From Notospermus geniculatus (taxonomy: Eukaryota > Nemertea > Pilidiophora > Heteronemertea > Lineidae): 64,000 nucleotides of DNA. Positions within the stretch are counted from its first letter, which is position 1. Every line of letters begins with the position of its first letter. Position numbers and translations under genes: made by a program. The stretch lies in contig NMRB01000192.1 of NCBI GenBank assembly GCA_002633025.1, positions 114,816 to 178,815 of the forward strand. Direction: 5' to 3'. Shown one piece after another: positions 26,012 through 36,222 of this stretch. The notes beneath the pieces were generated by a model. The model worked only from the letters and a program-made list of their open reading frames with translations. It ran no database searches and was not told the DNA's origin.

Positions 26012-26272
26012 GTGTATTTATTGTTGACGTTATCTGTCGTCTGCTCAGTGGGAATATGCCAGATTAGAAGATATGCCATTACGAAGATATTGCAATCCAA
26101 TTCCCGGACAGAAAAGTGTAAGCGAGGTGACGGCAGTGTCGTCTGCTCGTCAGTAACAGATTCATGTTATGACGAGTTCTGTGGGTCAAAACAATCTGCA
26201 GAAAAAAATAAGACGTGTCTGCTGCAAGACTCTTTGAACTATTGCTTTATATTCGTTGGGACATATCATTGA
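26012..26272 (+). CDS. Cysteine-rich, signal-peptide-like open frame (speculative)
   Basis: The frame encodes a hydrophobic start (LLLTLSVVCSVGIC) followed by a polar stretch with six cysteines and an RGD. It ends at a TGA. This would suit a small secreted peptide, but there is no in-frame ATG: the frame begins at a GTG after a TGA at 25991. It could only be coding as an internal exon with an unseen acceptor. Chance is more likely. Confidence 0.1.
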   Translation: MYLLLTLSVVCSVGICQIRRYAITKILQSNSRTEKCKRGDGSVVCSSVTDSCYDEFCGSKQSAEKNKTCLLQDSLNYCFIFVGTYH

Positions 26273-26530
26273 AGCTTTTCAATCGACAGACAGTCAGTCT
26301 TGTGCTGATTCCAGCAAGTCCAGCCCTAAACACAGCTGCCGCAAGATCACCGATTGTATTCGTTGGGGTTTATTCAAAGCGCTGATACAAAAATATTCCC
26401 AGTTCATATCTGATTAGCGTATGATAATGAAAACTAATTAACGCCCCACATGTGGGTTTTAAGTAATTCTCATGCAAATATTTCTTACTTTTGAAATTAT
26501 TTCATTTGGAATACGTTGCAATTTTTAATT
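26273..26530. promoter_or_regulatory. Candidate cis-regulatory block with POU octamer
   Basis: Within 150 bases of repeat-free sequence lie tattcaaag (TCF/Sox-like, near 26372), ctaattaac (homeodomain, near 26435) and an exact ATGCAAAT octamer (26472-26479). It is a clear candidate to test for conservation. Confidence 0.25.
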
Positions 26531-27540
26531 TCAATACAAATCGCCACTTTTTTACATTTCAGTATGAGTTGGCTGATATCCACATTGTATATTTTTTTCT
26601 GAAGAGAATGACAAGGTGCCAAGGTGCCTGGGGCAAGCAACAAATGTTAATTAGTCTTTTCATAATTGTTACATGTATTTACTATATGTTCTAAAATTCA
26701 TATTTGAATTTTCGATAGGTTTTAGTACCCTTTGGCCACGATGAAATTTACATGATTACATCTTTGCAGAGTAATGTATTGCACAATGAGAAGTACATGT
26801 AAAAGAGAGTTGAAATTCAGCACGAATCTTTAGTACAGGTGATGGTGAGACAAAATTGTATTCTAAAGGACTTTGAAGGATTGTTTTCAGAACATTTCTT
26901 TTCATTCCCTTCCCCTACATTGAGGGACATGAAATGAGGGCTCCGGCTTATTAAAGGGCATCTAGAGACAGCTTTTTACGTGCATATTGATATGATTACT
27001 AACACTAACAGAGAATTGACGGCATGAGGATCCAACTTGGGCATCATTTTTGAAGGAAGATTTCATCAATGTCAAAATCTGATCCACAATTCATGAGTTC
27101 ATGGTTATAGCGCCACCTAGGCCTTGGAAGGTTTTATGAATCTGGCCCCAGGAATCTAGAATGAAAATGAGAGTTTGTGGTATGCATAAAATCAAAATTA
27201 GATACCTACAGTTGATAAAATGTAGACATCATCTGCCAACGATGTTTGCAGTTAAAAAAAGCTCTCTTAGAAACTCGAAGGAAATCGTTTTCGTTATTCA
27301 TTGTACTCATACAAAATGCACTAGTATTTGCATAATACCAGAGTATAGATTATCCTTAATGAGATTTTGTTTTATGAGTGATGACAATGCATTGCAGTAA
27401 TGAGATTAGAAGGTAAAAATTAATCAATGAAGGTAATTCATGTTGTAAACGACAAGTACAGCCTCTACCATGATGTGTTCATAAATGAAAGAAGTGAAGA
27501 TTCCCTTTTTTTCTTGTCAACTGTGAATTCTTCCTCTAAA
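26531..27540. other. AT-rich unique sequence, nothing recognised
   Basis: No credible gene or repeat. Confidence 0.35.
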
Positions 27541-28186
27541 ATATAAAGTAAACTCCAAGAAGAAGGAGATGAGCTGTTCCTGGTGTAGGAAAATATAAAG
27601 AAAAATTCTAGAAAAAAAAAGTTGCACTGTTCGTGGTGTAGGAAAATATAAAGAAGATTTCAAGAAAAAAACTGTACTGTTCATGTTGTAGGAAAATATA
27701 TTGAATCGAGGAAAAAGAAGATTCACTGTTCGTGCTATAGGAAGATACATAAAGAAAACTTCAATGATGAAAAGCCAAGCTATTTATGGTGAAGACAATA
27801 CAAAGAAAATTCCAAGAAAAAAAGAATCTCCGGTATTCTGTGTGTAGAGTATAAAAAATTCAAGAAATAGAAGCTGGAGTATTCGTGGTGTAGGATAATG
27901 TAAAGAAAACTTCAAGAAAAAAGAAGCTGTAGTATTCTTGGTGTAGGCCTAGGAAAATATGAAGAAAACTTCAAGAAATAAAGAAGCTGCAGCATTCGTG
28001 GAGTAGGAAAATACAGGTGTAAAGAAATCTTCAAGAAAAAAGAAGCTGCAATATTCGTGGTGTAGGATAATATAAAGAAATCTTCAAGAAAAAAGGGGAG
28101 CTGCAGTATTCGTGGTGAAAGAAAATACATGTACATGTACAAAGGAAAGTTCAAGAAAAAAGAAGGTGCATTGTTCGTGGTTTAGG
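27541..28186. repeat. Purine-rich minisatellite, about 12 units of 49-66 bp
   Basis: The unit reads roughly gtgtaggaaaatataaag, aaaacttcaagaaaaa, agaagctgcagtattcgtg. The plus strand is strongly A/G-biased. Units vary in length and sequence, and the array is older on the left than in the 27880-28120 part. Short frames on the minus strand are by-products. Confidence 0.93.
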
Positions 28187-31100
28187 CCTTACCATTATGA
28201 TTCCTACTGGCATATTCCCAAAATGTTTGACATGTTTTTACAATATATTTTATTTCTTCATTGGAAAATTCGATATCATGAACAAGTTCTTAATCAAAAA
28301 GTTTATAAGAGAAATGACCGCCGTGTATACCTCTCGGTCATATATCATGTATTTGATACTTAATCATTATCATTACGTTTGAAACCACACGTTGTTCGGC
28401 CTAAAACATCTGAGATATTTCTACATCGCGTGACGACGTGCTGTTCAGTGGTATCGACAGAGGAGTAGGAGTCGTAAATAATTGATATGAGAAAAATAGG
28501 GCCATGTCGTGAGTGTCTTGAGCAATGATATGACGATCAGGTAGAGACTAGAAGAAATCATGATCTGATCACTTGATAACTCTCGTAATTTTTTTGCTGC
28601 AAGCAGTTGATGACCAGGAGGTACTTTACTCGTCTCCTCTGTGTATTCTGTACATGAGCATGTACATGCTGATGAACATACTAAAGCATGTTTGTCCGGC
28701 TACCAGGGGAACTTGCTGACCACGCAAATTATTGGATCATACATCCATTGAAGGCCAAGTTACTACACATATTAGAAGGTGTGTTGGGGTTACACAGTCC
28801 CTGTCAGTTTCGTTAGGATGGCACCCCCACTTTTATCCCACGTTTTTGGGCTTGCTGGACACTTTTTCAATCCTATTTGTATACTGTCTGCTGACCAGGA
28901 CAAGCATATCCAGTGTGTATGGTGTGTTACTATTAGGCCTACATTGTAGGTCGATTTTCATCAATATGGATCGATTCAGTGATTTGCGTGTTCGGTGACT
29001 TCCCGTGGTGGCCGGATGAGGCATACTATATACAGTATATGTACATGCACTGCAGATGTACGGATGTAAACATAAGGACAGAGGCCTTCAAATTCCTTTC
29101 TTTACCAAAACACAAAGAACCACGCGTGAAGTTTGTAAAAGTGTCCCCCCTGTGGTGATTTGAAAACGTTTCTCCCAACCACAAAAGCACATGGAAAATT
29201 ATCACGCAATGCATTTCACCGGGTGGCAGTAACTTCAAATAAAGATTTAGTTTTATTTCGATTGATAAATTGATCACGTACAGAGTCGGTACATATAATT
29301 AACTGATGAATTGTACATAATTTAACACATCGCGTTTTACAATATTTTTGTTTGCTTTCCAAATACTTGGCATTCTTTAAAACCATTCATGGTTCTTTGG
29401 TAGTGCTCAAACAATGTTTGACGACCCCACGTGTTCCAAGGCCATCAAACCGAGGACATAAAGGAGAAACCCTGTTTTTTTCACCGAAATTTTGCTTGCT
29501 GGCTTGGACCCCAGCAGTTCCCCTTCCATTGGCTGTTGATAGCAGGTCCTAACTACGTGGCACTTCTAAGAACTCAGAATTTTGTCCAGCAGAGAAATTG
29601 ACGGTGTCCCTTTCTTAGGAATCAGGGTCACAAAAAATTATGTTAGTCAGTTGTTTGTTCGCAACTATCTATTCCACCCTACGAGTCAGTACCATGATAG
29701 CCGGCTGCTGTCCGGTCCGGCTGCAGCGCCTGGAAGTCCATCTGATACCTGAACCCATAATATTTCCCCTTCTCCTTCACTTTATAATAGAATTAAACGA
29801 TTCTCGGGTTGCGGGAGTTCTCAAGGACAAAACCTCCGGCGACCATAATTGTCCCCGTTTATTATTCGAGACAACACCTGTGTCATTTAACCTATACAAA
29901 CACCTCTCATAAAATGAAAAGCTGACAAAATTTCCAAAACTGTAATTAGTCCGAAAAGGGCCGCATTTTCCAAATTGATTATAGATATATAAACCTTAAA
30001 ACCATCTACCCTTTTGATACAATGCAAGGGGTCAAAACGTTTTGTTAAAGATGCCCAGTAACAGAGGTCGAGATGACCGACCCCTCCCACCGGCACGACC
30101 AGGAAGGATCTGCCCAGTCTTCCAGCATAGCAACAGGTCCTCTGGGGCCCTCTTGCTTCTCCCCTATCCGAGGAGGGGTTTCAACTGTATCGGAATTTAT
30201 GTCTGCCTATTTTAACTTGAGATGACGACAATTAACTATTGGTTCCTCACTTTCATGGTCATTCGCCTGGCTTTATGGACTATCAAAGCAGCATTTTGTG
30301 TGAAGGGTCCACCATTCATGGGAGCGTGAGAGAGCACGAGTAGGGTCTGACAAGGGATACAACAGGGTGTCAAATAACCCAAGGGGAAGGGTTCTACGTA
30401 TTAAGGGTATGGGTGTGACAGGGCATGGTTTAATTACAATTTGATGACTTTATCCCTATCGGTATTTACAATGTACCTGGCTTTCATTATGGACTCAATG
30501 ATGATTTTGAACTTGTTCATCGAAAATAAAGGCATGGAGAGGACACAAATGTACAGAGCACATTTTTTTGTTCTTGCTCAAGTGAACACCAATTTTCGTC
30601 GTGCATGCCATAGCCCAGAAATTTGAAAAATGAATCTAATCTAAATTTCAGTTACTCTCTGAAGGCACTACTTTCAACATGGTCTATGAGCTCGTAATCA
30701 ATGTCATCTCTTCACCTAAAATTTTTGTGGCTTGTTTTACTTCTGCTTGATTAGTTTTTATTCAGAAACTCGTGATGTCACGAAGGGGTGAATTTTCAAC
30801 CATACGATACTTGCCTTATCGTAACCAAATGTAGCATACCCCCTCCAGAGCTCGGCATGTTACGCACTACGGGGGCAAACACAACAATTTGACGTTCCAT
30901 TCATGTCGCAGACTCAAGAGTCGTCGTTCACGATCGTTTTAATACAAGGTTTGTAAAAATTACTCCACCACGTTCAAACACTTGGCGATCTTTTAGTAAA
31001 TTGAAATATCCAAACCGTGTTTGAAGATCTCAGCAGTTATCTCTGCAATTCCAGTACAGTTAATAACTTTCCAGGTTTTTAGTTGACATAACTTTCAATG

Positions 31101-31370
31101 TCATGCAAATTTAGCACGGTTCAACCGACTTTATCATACCTGCATGCGATGGTATCAGCCACACCTAGACCACCTGAAGGCGAACCGAAATTTGTAAAAG
31201 GTTCCCCACCAGGGCTTATGCATCAGAACTTCACGTTTCAATAAGTGGATAATTTTACAAATATGCTGTCATCATCATTTGCTACGTCATGCGGATTTTC
31301 CCTGTGAGGAAGTATCCATAACATAATGATAATGTGAGGCTTTTAATATACAGCGCGGTCCACGTCTACA
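28187..31370. other. Unique sequence; possible regulatory block at 29740-29900
   Basis: 29740-29900 is repeat-free, with ataatatttcccc, agaattaaacgatt and accataattgtcc words. No gene was recognised in the remainder. Confidence 0.3.
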
Positions 31371-31435
31371 GACTAGAGTTTCAAAGCACTCGGCCATAGT
31401 GTAGAATGTACACCAAAATCGCAATTCTAATGGTA

Positions 31436-31920
31436 GTGTCCCACTGGCGACTTTTGCCCACGACAAGGGGCGAATCTGAAGGCTGCGATATACCCTCGAC
31501 AAGCTGCGATATTTAGCATTATACGTAGTTTTTCGCGAGTTGTCAACTTGTCGCTGATTGGTCAAACACTCCCAGGCCCAGACGAAGTTAGTCGTGGGTA
31601 GTCGTAGATAAACGTAGATGCTCGTAGTTTCTTCGCACATTACTCGTAGCTAGTCGCAGACTGTCGTAGATAGTCGAGGTTACTCTTCAAGACGTACGAT
31701 CCTGTACGACTATGTACGACATGGGTGCGACTATATACGAGAAACTTCGACTGACTTCGAATGAAATTTTGTCGCAGGCAAATTTTGAACATTTTGAAAA
31801 TTTTTCTGCGAGCCAGCGAATCACTGCGAACATAGACGAGAGTCTATTAAGAACAGTTACGAAAAGCCACGATTTTTTCATTCGTCCCTTGTCGCAGACC
31901 AAAATTCGCCAGTGGGACAC
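31436..31920. mobile_element. MITE with TA target duplication, nested in an older repeat
   Basis: The ends GTGTCCCACTGGCGAcTTTT and, inverted, GTGTCCCACTGGCGAaTTTT match, with TA on both sides (31434-31435 and 31921-31922). The interior is rich in gtcgtag/ctacgac words that pair with each other. It sits inside dispersed repeat A material (31400-31433 and 31923 on). A 148-codon plus frame through the right half is a by-product. Confidence 0.88.
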
Positions 31921-31922
31921 TA

Positions 31923-32145
31923 GTATAAGGTCACACAGGGACCTGGGTCTGCTGCTCGGATCTAGCTCATCCAACATGATCATTTCAAAAGCGTCAGTGT
32001 CAGGACTTCGATTCGAAGATAACCACCATGACCACAGTATGCTGTATGTGGTCACAGCAATGACAACCATGACCAACAGGAGAAACTGGACCCCGGCAAT
32101 GCCAGACCTTCATGAGCTTACAACTGCCATTTCGGTGCAGCAAGG
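31923..32145 (+). repeat. Dispersed repeat A, copy 3
   Basis: Same order of words as at 17585-17770 but on the plus strand: ggtcacacagggacctgg, tccaacatgatcat, cttcgattcgaagataacc, ctggaccccggcaatgcc. A reversed terminal piece (gtacaccaaaatcgcaattct) lies at 31408-31430, beyond the inserted MITE. Confidence 0.72.
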
Positions 32146-33379
32146 TGAATGTGTATAAAGACCTGCAAGTACTCAGGCAACCAACATTTTTCCGGCATTC
32201 GGAGTAACAACACTTTTGGACAAATGTTGTCTGGTCGTCTCTACAGTTGGAAAAAATTTTCCTATACAATTTTCAAATGTTGCTGTATTTTGTTGATCAG
32301 TGTATAAAGGGCTAAAAGATCGTGTTGCTCAGGATTTGTTCCAATATTAGTTGCGCTTCCACTACAAAAAAGCTGGTATTTGTCCGCTCTTATTCTGCTT
32401 CCATTACAGAATTGCCGGGTTTAATAAGTCCGGTTCTATTAAGTGCGGATCTATTTAAAAATCTCTGGAAACATAACATTATACCACAGCAAATGAAGTG
32501 TTTTGCCAAATAATCGTACACCCCCTGAAAATGCATGTAAAGGTCTATGGCCAAATGAGGCATAAATGAAATTGATAGTATTGTTGATCATTACAAGGGA
32601 TTTTTACTTGGAGATCAACCTTGCGTGTCCTGGCGACAGTATCCTGTCTGTGCCCTTTCAGTTTTCCACGTTTCTTTTTCACTCTGTAGAGGTCTAATTT
32701 TTCAAGTGGGATCATATGGGATGTTTACTTGCCGATATAATTATAGTTTGCAGAGTGTTTAGTTGAATATCAAGACCACTGAAACATTCACAGTGGATTT
32801 CAACTTGCACTCACTGACCGAAAGCTGTATGGACAAGCTATGTCGTCGGTGGCCTATTTTTCGTTTACCACAGGTTTGTTTCCCATAGCCAATTATAATA
32901 CTACCATTTGAATGCTTTACAAAGTTACTGGGATCAGTAAGGGGTGGAATATCTAGTAATAACACAGGACTGCGGGATGCTGCTATAATGATGACAGTCA
33001 CTTTCACTCCCTTTTGTATTGAAATTATTAAAAGGTATCGGAGAACCATCACTGCCAAATACAGCCAGCCTCATTTGTTGAGCTCCCTGTGGTTGATACT
33101 ACTCAAAATTGGATTGTAAAAAACCGAAAAAACATAAACAAATTGGCGCATAATTGACAAATGTTACTCATCGGGGGTACTTATTTATTCCCTGTTAACA
33201 AACTGATAGAAATTGTAAGTAGAGCCACAATTTGTTGACACCGAGATTTAGCTTAACTCGGGGGTGAACCTGCAGACCAAGGTTCAGAGAGTGAGGAAAT
33301 GAAGTACATGTACATGTAATCGTATACTGATATGGTCATCTCCTTGTTATTTTGTCACATAGTCGGTTTAATTGGCTCC
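32146..33379. other. Unique sequence, nothing recognised
   Basis: No gene or repeat was identified. Confidence 0.35.
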
Positions 33380-33985
33380 TGACATTTACTAGCTGAATTG
33401 AGCCACGAATGCGTCAATTTTGAATTCTAAATGAACGTGTCCTCGCTTTGTAAGTCCAAAATCACGCATCGAGTATGTTGGTCCATGAATCGATCCTACA
33501 TCGCGACTTGCTCACCGAGTAGGCTATCTCAATTTTGTTGTTCCTCCTGAACTGTGATTTAATATGCAGCCTGAATGGGCCACGAGCGGATCGAATTCGA
33601 ACACTAAATGGACGTGTCCCCGATTAGTAGGCCTAAAATCATGCACCTAGTACACTTGTCCATGAATCCCTGTATCTCTGCCTGATCACCCAATGCCTGA
33701 AGGCTTGTAGGAGATTATCAACGTCACCTTGGTGTCGAGTGGGGGATGAACTCTGATAAGCCCGAATGGAGCCACGAGTACATCGAATTTGAATTCAACA
33801 TGAACGTGTCCTCGGTTTGTAGGTCTGAAATCATGCCCCTTGCATGTTGATCCATGAATCCGTAAATCTCTGCCTGCTCACTTCTTTGGTAGGAGATTAC
33901 CATGCGTCATCTTTGTGTCGATAGGGACCTGAAATGTGACATTTACAGCCTGAGTGAAGCCACGAGTGCCTCCATTCTTGTTCAA
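33380..33985. repeat. Tandem repeat of about 185 bp, 3.3 copies
   Basis: The word gccacgag/gccacgaa recurs at 33402, 33579, 33771 and 33959. It is followed each time by gaattc(g/t), aacgtgtcc and gtccatgaatc words. The copies are well diverged. Confidence 0.82.
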
Positions 33986-34594
33986 GTCTCACTGACTTCA
34001 TCGTAAAGTCATTTAGCCCATCCAGCAATTCTTGATAGAGTTCCACAATACATGGACAGCTCATCGTTCCGTCAAGGCGACATGCCCATTAAACATCTAA
34101 GGGAATCAGAAAGCAACTGCCATTAAACTTTCTGCTGACAGATTTCGAGAAGTTGTCAACAGATTTTCGGACAATGGATTTATAAGTGTGATCATAAATC
34201 AGTATGCTTGAGTGGTCAACCTGTCCCAAGAGTGGCTACAGGACGCCATTGTCAGATCTATTATAAACGTGTTTATAGCCGTGTTCTTACAGAAGGTAAC
34301 TCGGTGTCTAATAAAATCACAATATTTCACCACCCCCTGTGCCTTCCTATCTTATCGCCATTTTGATCACTTAATTAATTATCAGATTGCTGAGGTCGTA
34401 AACGGATTGCTGAGTTCCATTGACAGATTTCTTCGCGCTAGATTTGGTGGAGGAACACATGTTGGCCCTATTCTGATGGAGTGTAAAATATGAGGTGTGA
34501 GGCTTCAATTTAGTTCCCCTTATAGTGGACCCAATTCTTTCGTTTGTCGATGAAATGCAAACCGACATTCTGTGTACATATTAGTGTTGAAGAT
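33986..34594. other. Unique sequence, nothing recognised
   Basis: No supported gene or repeat. Confidence 0.35.
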
Positions 34595-34707
34595 CTGGAC
34601 CCATATTCATAAAACGACTTAAGTCTAAGTGTAACACTTATCCTTTGTTCACCATAAAAGATAAGCAGCATACTTTGACTTAAGTATGTTTATGAATATG
34701 GGGCCAG
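34595..34707. mobile_element. Foldback MITE of the CCCATATTCAT type
   Basis: CTGGACCCATATTCATAAA pairs with the inverted right end CCTGGCCCCATATTCATAAA. Inner words cgacttaagtc / gacttaagt also pair. Confidence 0.82.
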
Positions 34708-34819
34708 GGGCCTATTTCATAATGTGACTTTATGCTAATGGTACCTTTAACCTCAATGCATTTTCCATTTGGTTAAAGGTAGCATTAGCTTAAAGTCACT
34801 TTATGAAACAGGCCCCTGG
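34704..34819. mobile_element. Adjacent foldback MITE with CCAGGGGCCTATTTCAT ends
   Basis: It directly abuts the previous element. CCAGGGGCCTATTTCATAA pairs with its inverted partner at 34801-34819. Inner gctaatggtaccttta / taaaggtagcattagc pair nearly fully, so the whole element is one hairpin. Confidence 0.85.
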
Positions 34820-34861
34820 TTCTCTACTGAACTGTCATCTCCTTCCTAATTCTTTTCTAAC

Positions 34862-35529
34862 TCTCTTTACAACACTAACACTAAACCATGTTATGGGCCC
34901 TTGAAAATATGCATTAAACCATGCTGTGCGCTCATGGTAAATCGAAATCATGTTGTGTGCTCTTGACAACACTAATCATGTTGTGGTCACACAATATCAT
35001 ACTATTGTGTGCTCTTGGTAACTAGATCATGGCCCGTATTCTAGAACGTTCCTTAACGTTAAGATCGACCTTAAGTCTATTGTAAAACCATCGAGAACAA
35101 TAGATTCAAGGTGGACCTTAATGTTAAGGAACGTTCTAGAATACGGCTCCATGTTGTGATCACACTAAATCATAATATTGTGTGCTCTTGATAACACTAG
35201 ATCATGTTGTGATCACACTAAATCATAAAGTGTGCTCTTGATAACACTTGATTATGACCACACGAAATCATTATATTGTGTGCTCTTGGTAACACTAGAT
35301 CATGTTGTGATCACACTAAATCATAATATTATTGTGTGCTGTTGGTAACTAGATCATCTTGTGATCACACTAAATCATAATGTGTGCTCTTGGTAACACT
35401 AGATCATCATGTGATCACACTAAATCATAATGCGTGCTCTAAGCTCGGTAACACTAGATCGTGTTGTGAGCTCTTGATGTTGTAAAATTACTCACAACAC
35501 CAGCGCTAAAACCATGCTGTGTACTCTTT
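34862..35529. repeat. ~53-bp minisatellite (atcatgttgtgatcacac...gtgtgctcttg)
   Basis: About ten variable copies of aacactagatcatgttgtgat, cacactaaatcataat, attgtgtgctcttggt. It is interrupted by a MITE at 35032-35150. The tgatca/tgtgatcaca words give each unit its own small dyad. Confidence 0.9.
35032..35150. mobile_element. Foldback MITE inserted into the minisatellite
   Basis: The ends GCCCGTATTCTAGAACGTTC and, inverted, GAGCCGTATTCTAGAACGTT continue through ccttaacgttaag. ATG on both sides (35029-35031 and 35151-35153) looks like the target duplication, and removing the insert restores a normal repeat unit. Confidence 0.88.
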
Positions 35530-35763
35530 GTTGGATAAACCGCTGCCCAGTAAGGATGAAAATGGACACTTAAGGGGTTAAAGCTGACGTGAACGAACAA
35601 AAAGCCCCCATGCGGCGAGCAAGAGAATTGCAAACGCCCTGCAAACACCTCAAACGAAGGCTCAGAACATGATACACCCCACGACGCCATGAGGGCGCCA
35701 CCTTATTTGCCTTCAGGCAACAGAGCTGTCAACATCTCCGGATACCTCTTACACAACTCAAAG

Positions 35764-35850
35764 AAAAAAAATTGTAGTCACTTAGACGGGATTCGAACCG
35801 TCCACCTTCTGATTTGTAATCCACCACTCTATCCACTCGGTCAACGAGCC
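35764..35850 (-). ncRNA. tRNA-like Pol III unit 1 (inside the TTAA element)
   Basis: On the minus strand: box A TGACCGAGTGG (35843-35833), box B GGTTCGAATCC (35799-35789) and a run of eight T (35771-35764) about 17 bases further on. Spacing matches a tRNA without a long variable arm. The T stem pairs (GACGG / CCGTC), but the anticodon stem and the acceptor stem do not, so it is not a working tRNA. Confidence 0.65.
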
Positions 35851-35947
35851 AACTGACAGGGTCATGATTTATGTTTTTCATAGACGTAGGCCTTCGACTT
35901 ACGTTATAATGCTACGAATAAGAGAAAACATGTGAAATCTGCCAACA

Positions 35948-36028
35948 AGTTCGGTGGCCGAATGGGGAAGACAGCGGGACAGAGATAACAAGGCGCGGGT
36001 TCGATTCCCAGCTGGGTCAAACTTTTTT
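35948..36028 (+). ncRNA. tRNA-like Pol III unit 2 (inside the TTAA element)
   Basis: Box A TGGCCGAATGG (35955-35965), box B GGTTCGATTCC (35998-36008) and a run of six T (36023-36028) just after the expected 3' end. Box spacing is tRNA-like. The acceptor stem pairs only weakly and the anticodon arm is degenerate, so it resembles the head of a tRNA-derived SINE rather than a tRNA gene. Confidence 0.65.
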
Positions 36029-36222
36029 CTTTGAAAAAAGTCTTCAGCAGGAGCTCACCACAGGATGTTGACACCTCGAAAGCTCGATGACAAATGAGGT
36101 GGCGCCCTCCTGACCTCGTGGGGCCTATCATGTTCTGAGCCTTCGTTTGACGTATTTGCAGGGCGTTTGCAATTCTCTTGCTCGCCGCATGAGGGCTTTT
36201 TGTTCGTTCACGTCAGCTTTAA

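Larger units (their letters stand above)
35582..36218. mobile_element. TTAA-flanked long-TIR element carrying two tRNA-like Pol III units
   Basis: Arms of about 124 bp (35582-35705 and 36095-36218) are nearly perfect inverted copies, starting AGCTGACGTGAACGAACAAA. TTAA lies at both edges (35578-35581 and 36219-36222). Between the arms are two divergent tRNA-like units (listed separately), each followed by a T-run. No transposase frame is present, so it would be moved in trans. TTAA sites suggest piggyBac-type machinery; the end sequence does not confirm it. Confidence 0.9.

Noticed and set aside
31712-32158. 148-codon plus-strand frame
   Set aside because: It starts inside a MITE and runs into dispersed repeat A, so it is not a gene.
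35764-36028. Two functional tRNA genes
   Set aside because: Internal promoters fit, but the acceptor and anticodon stems do not pair.
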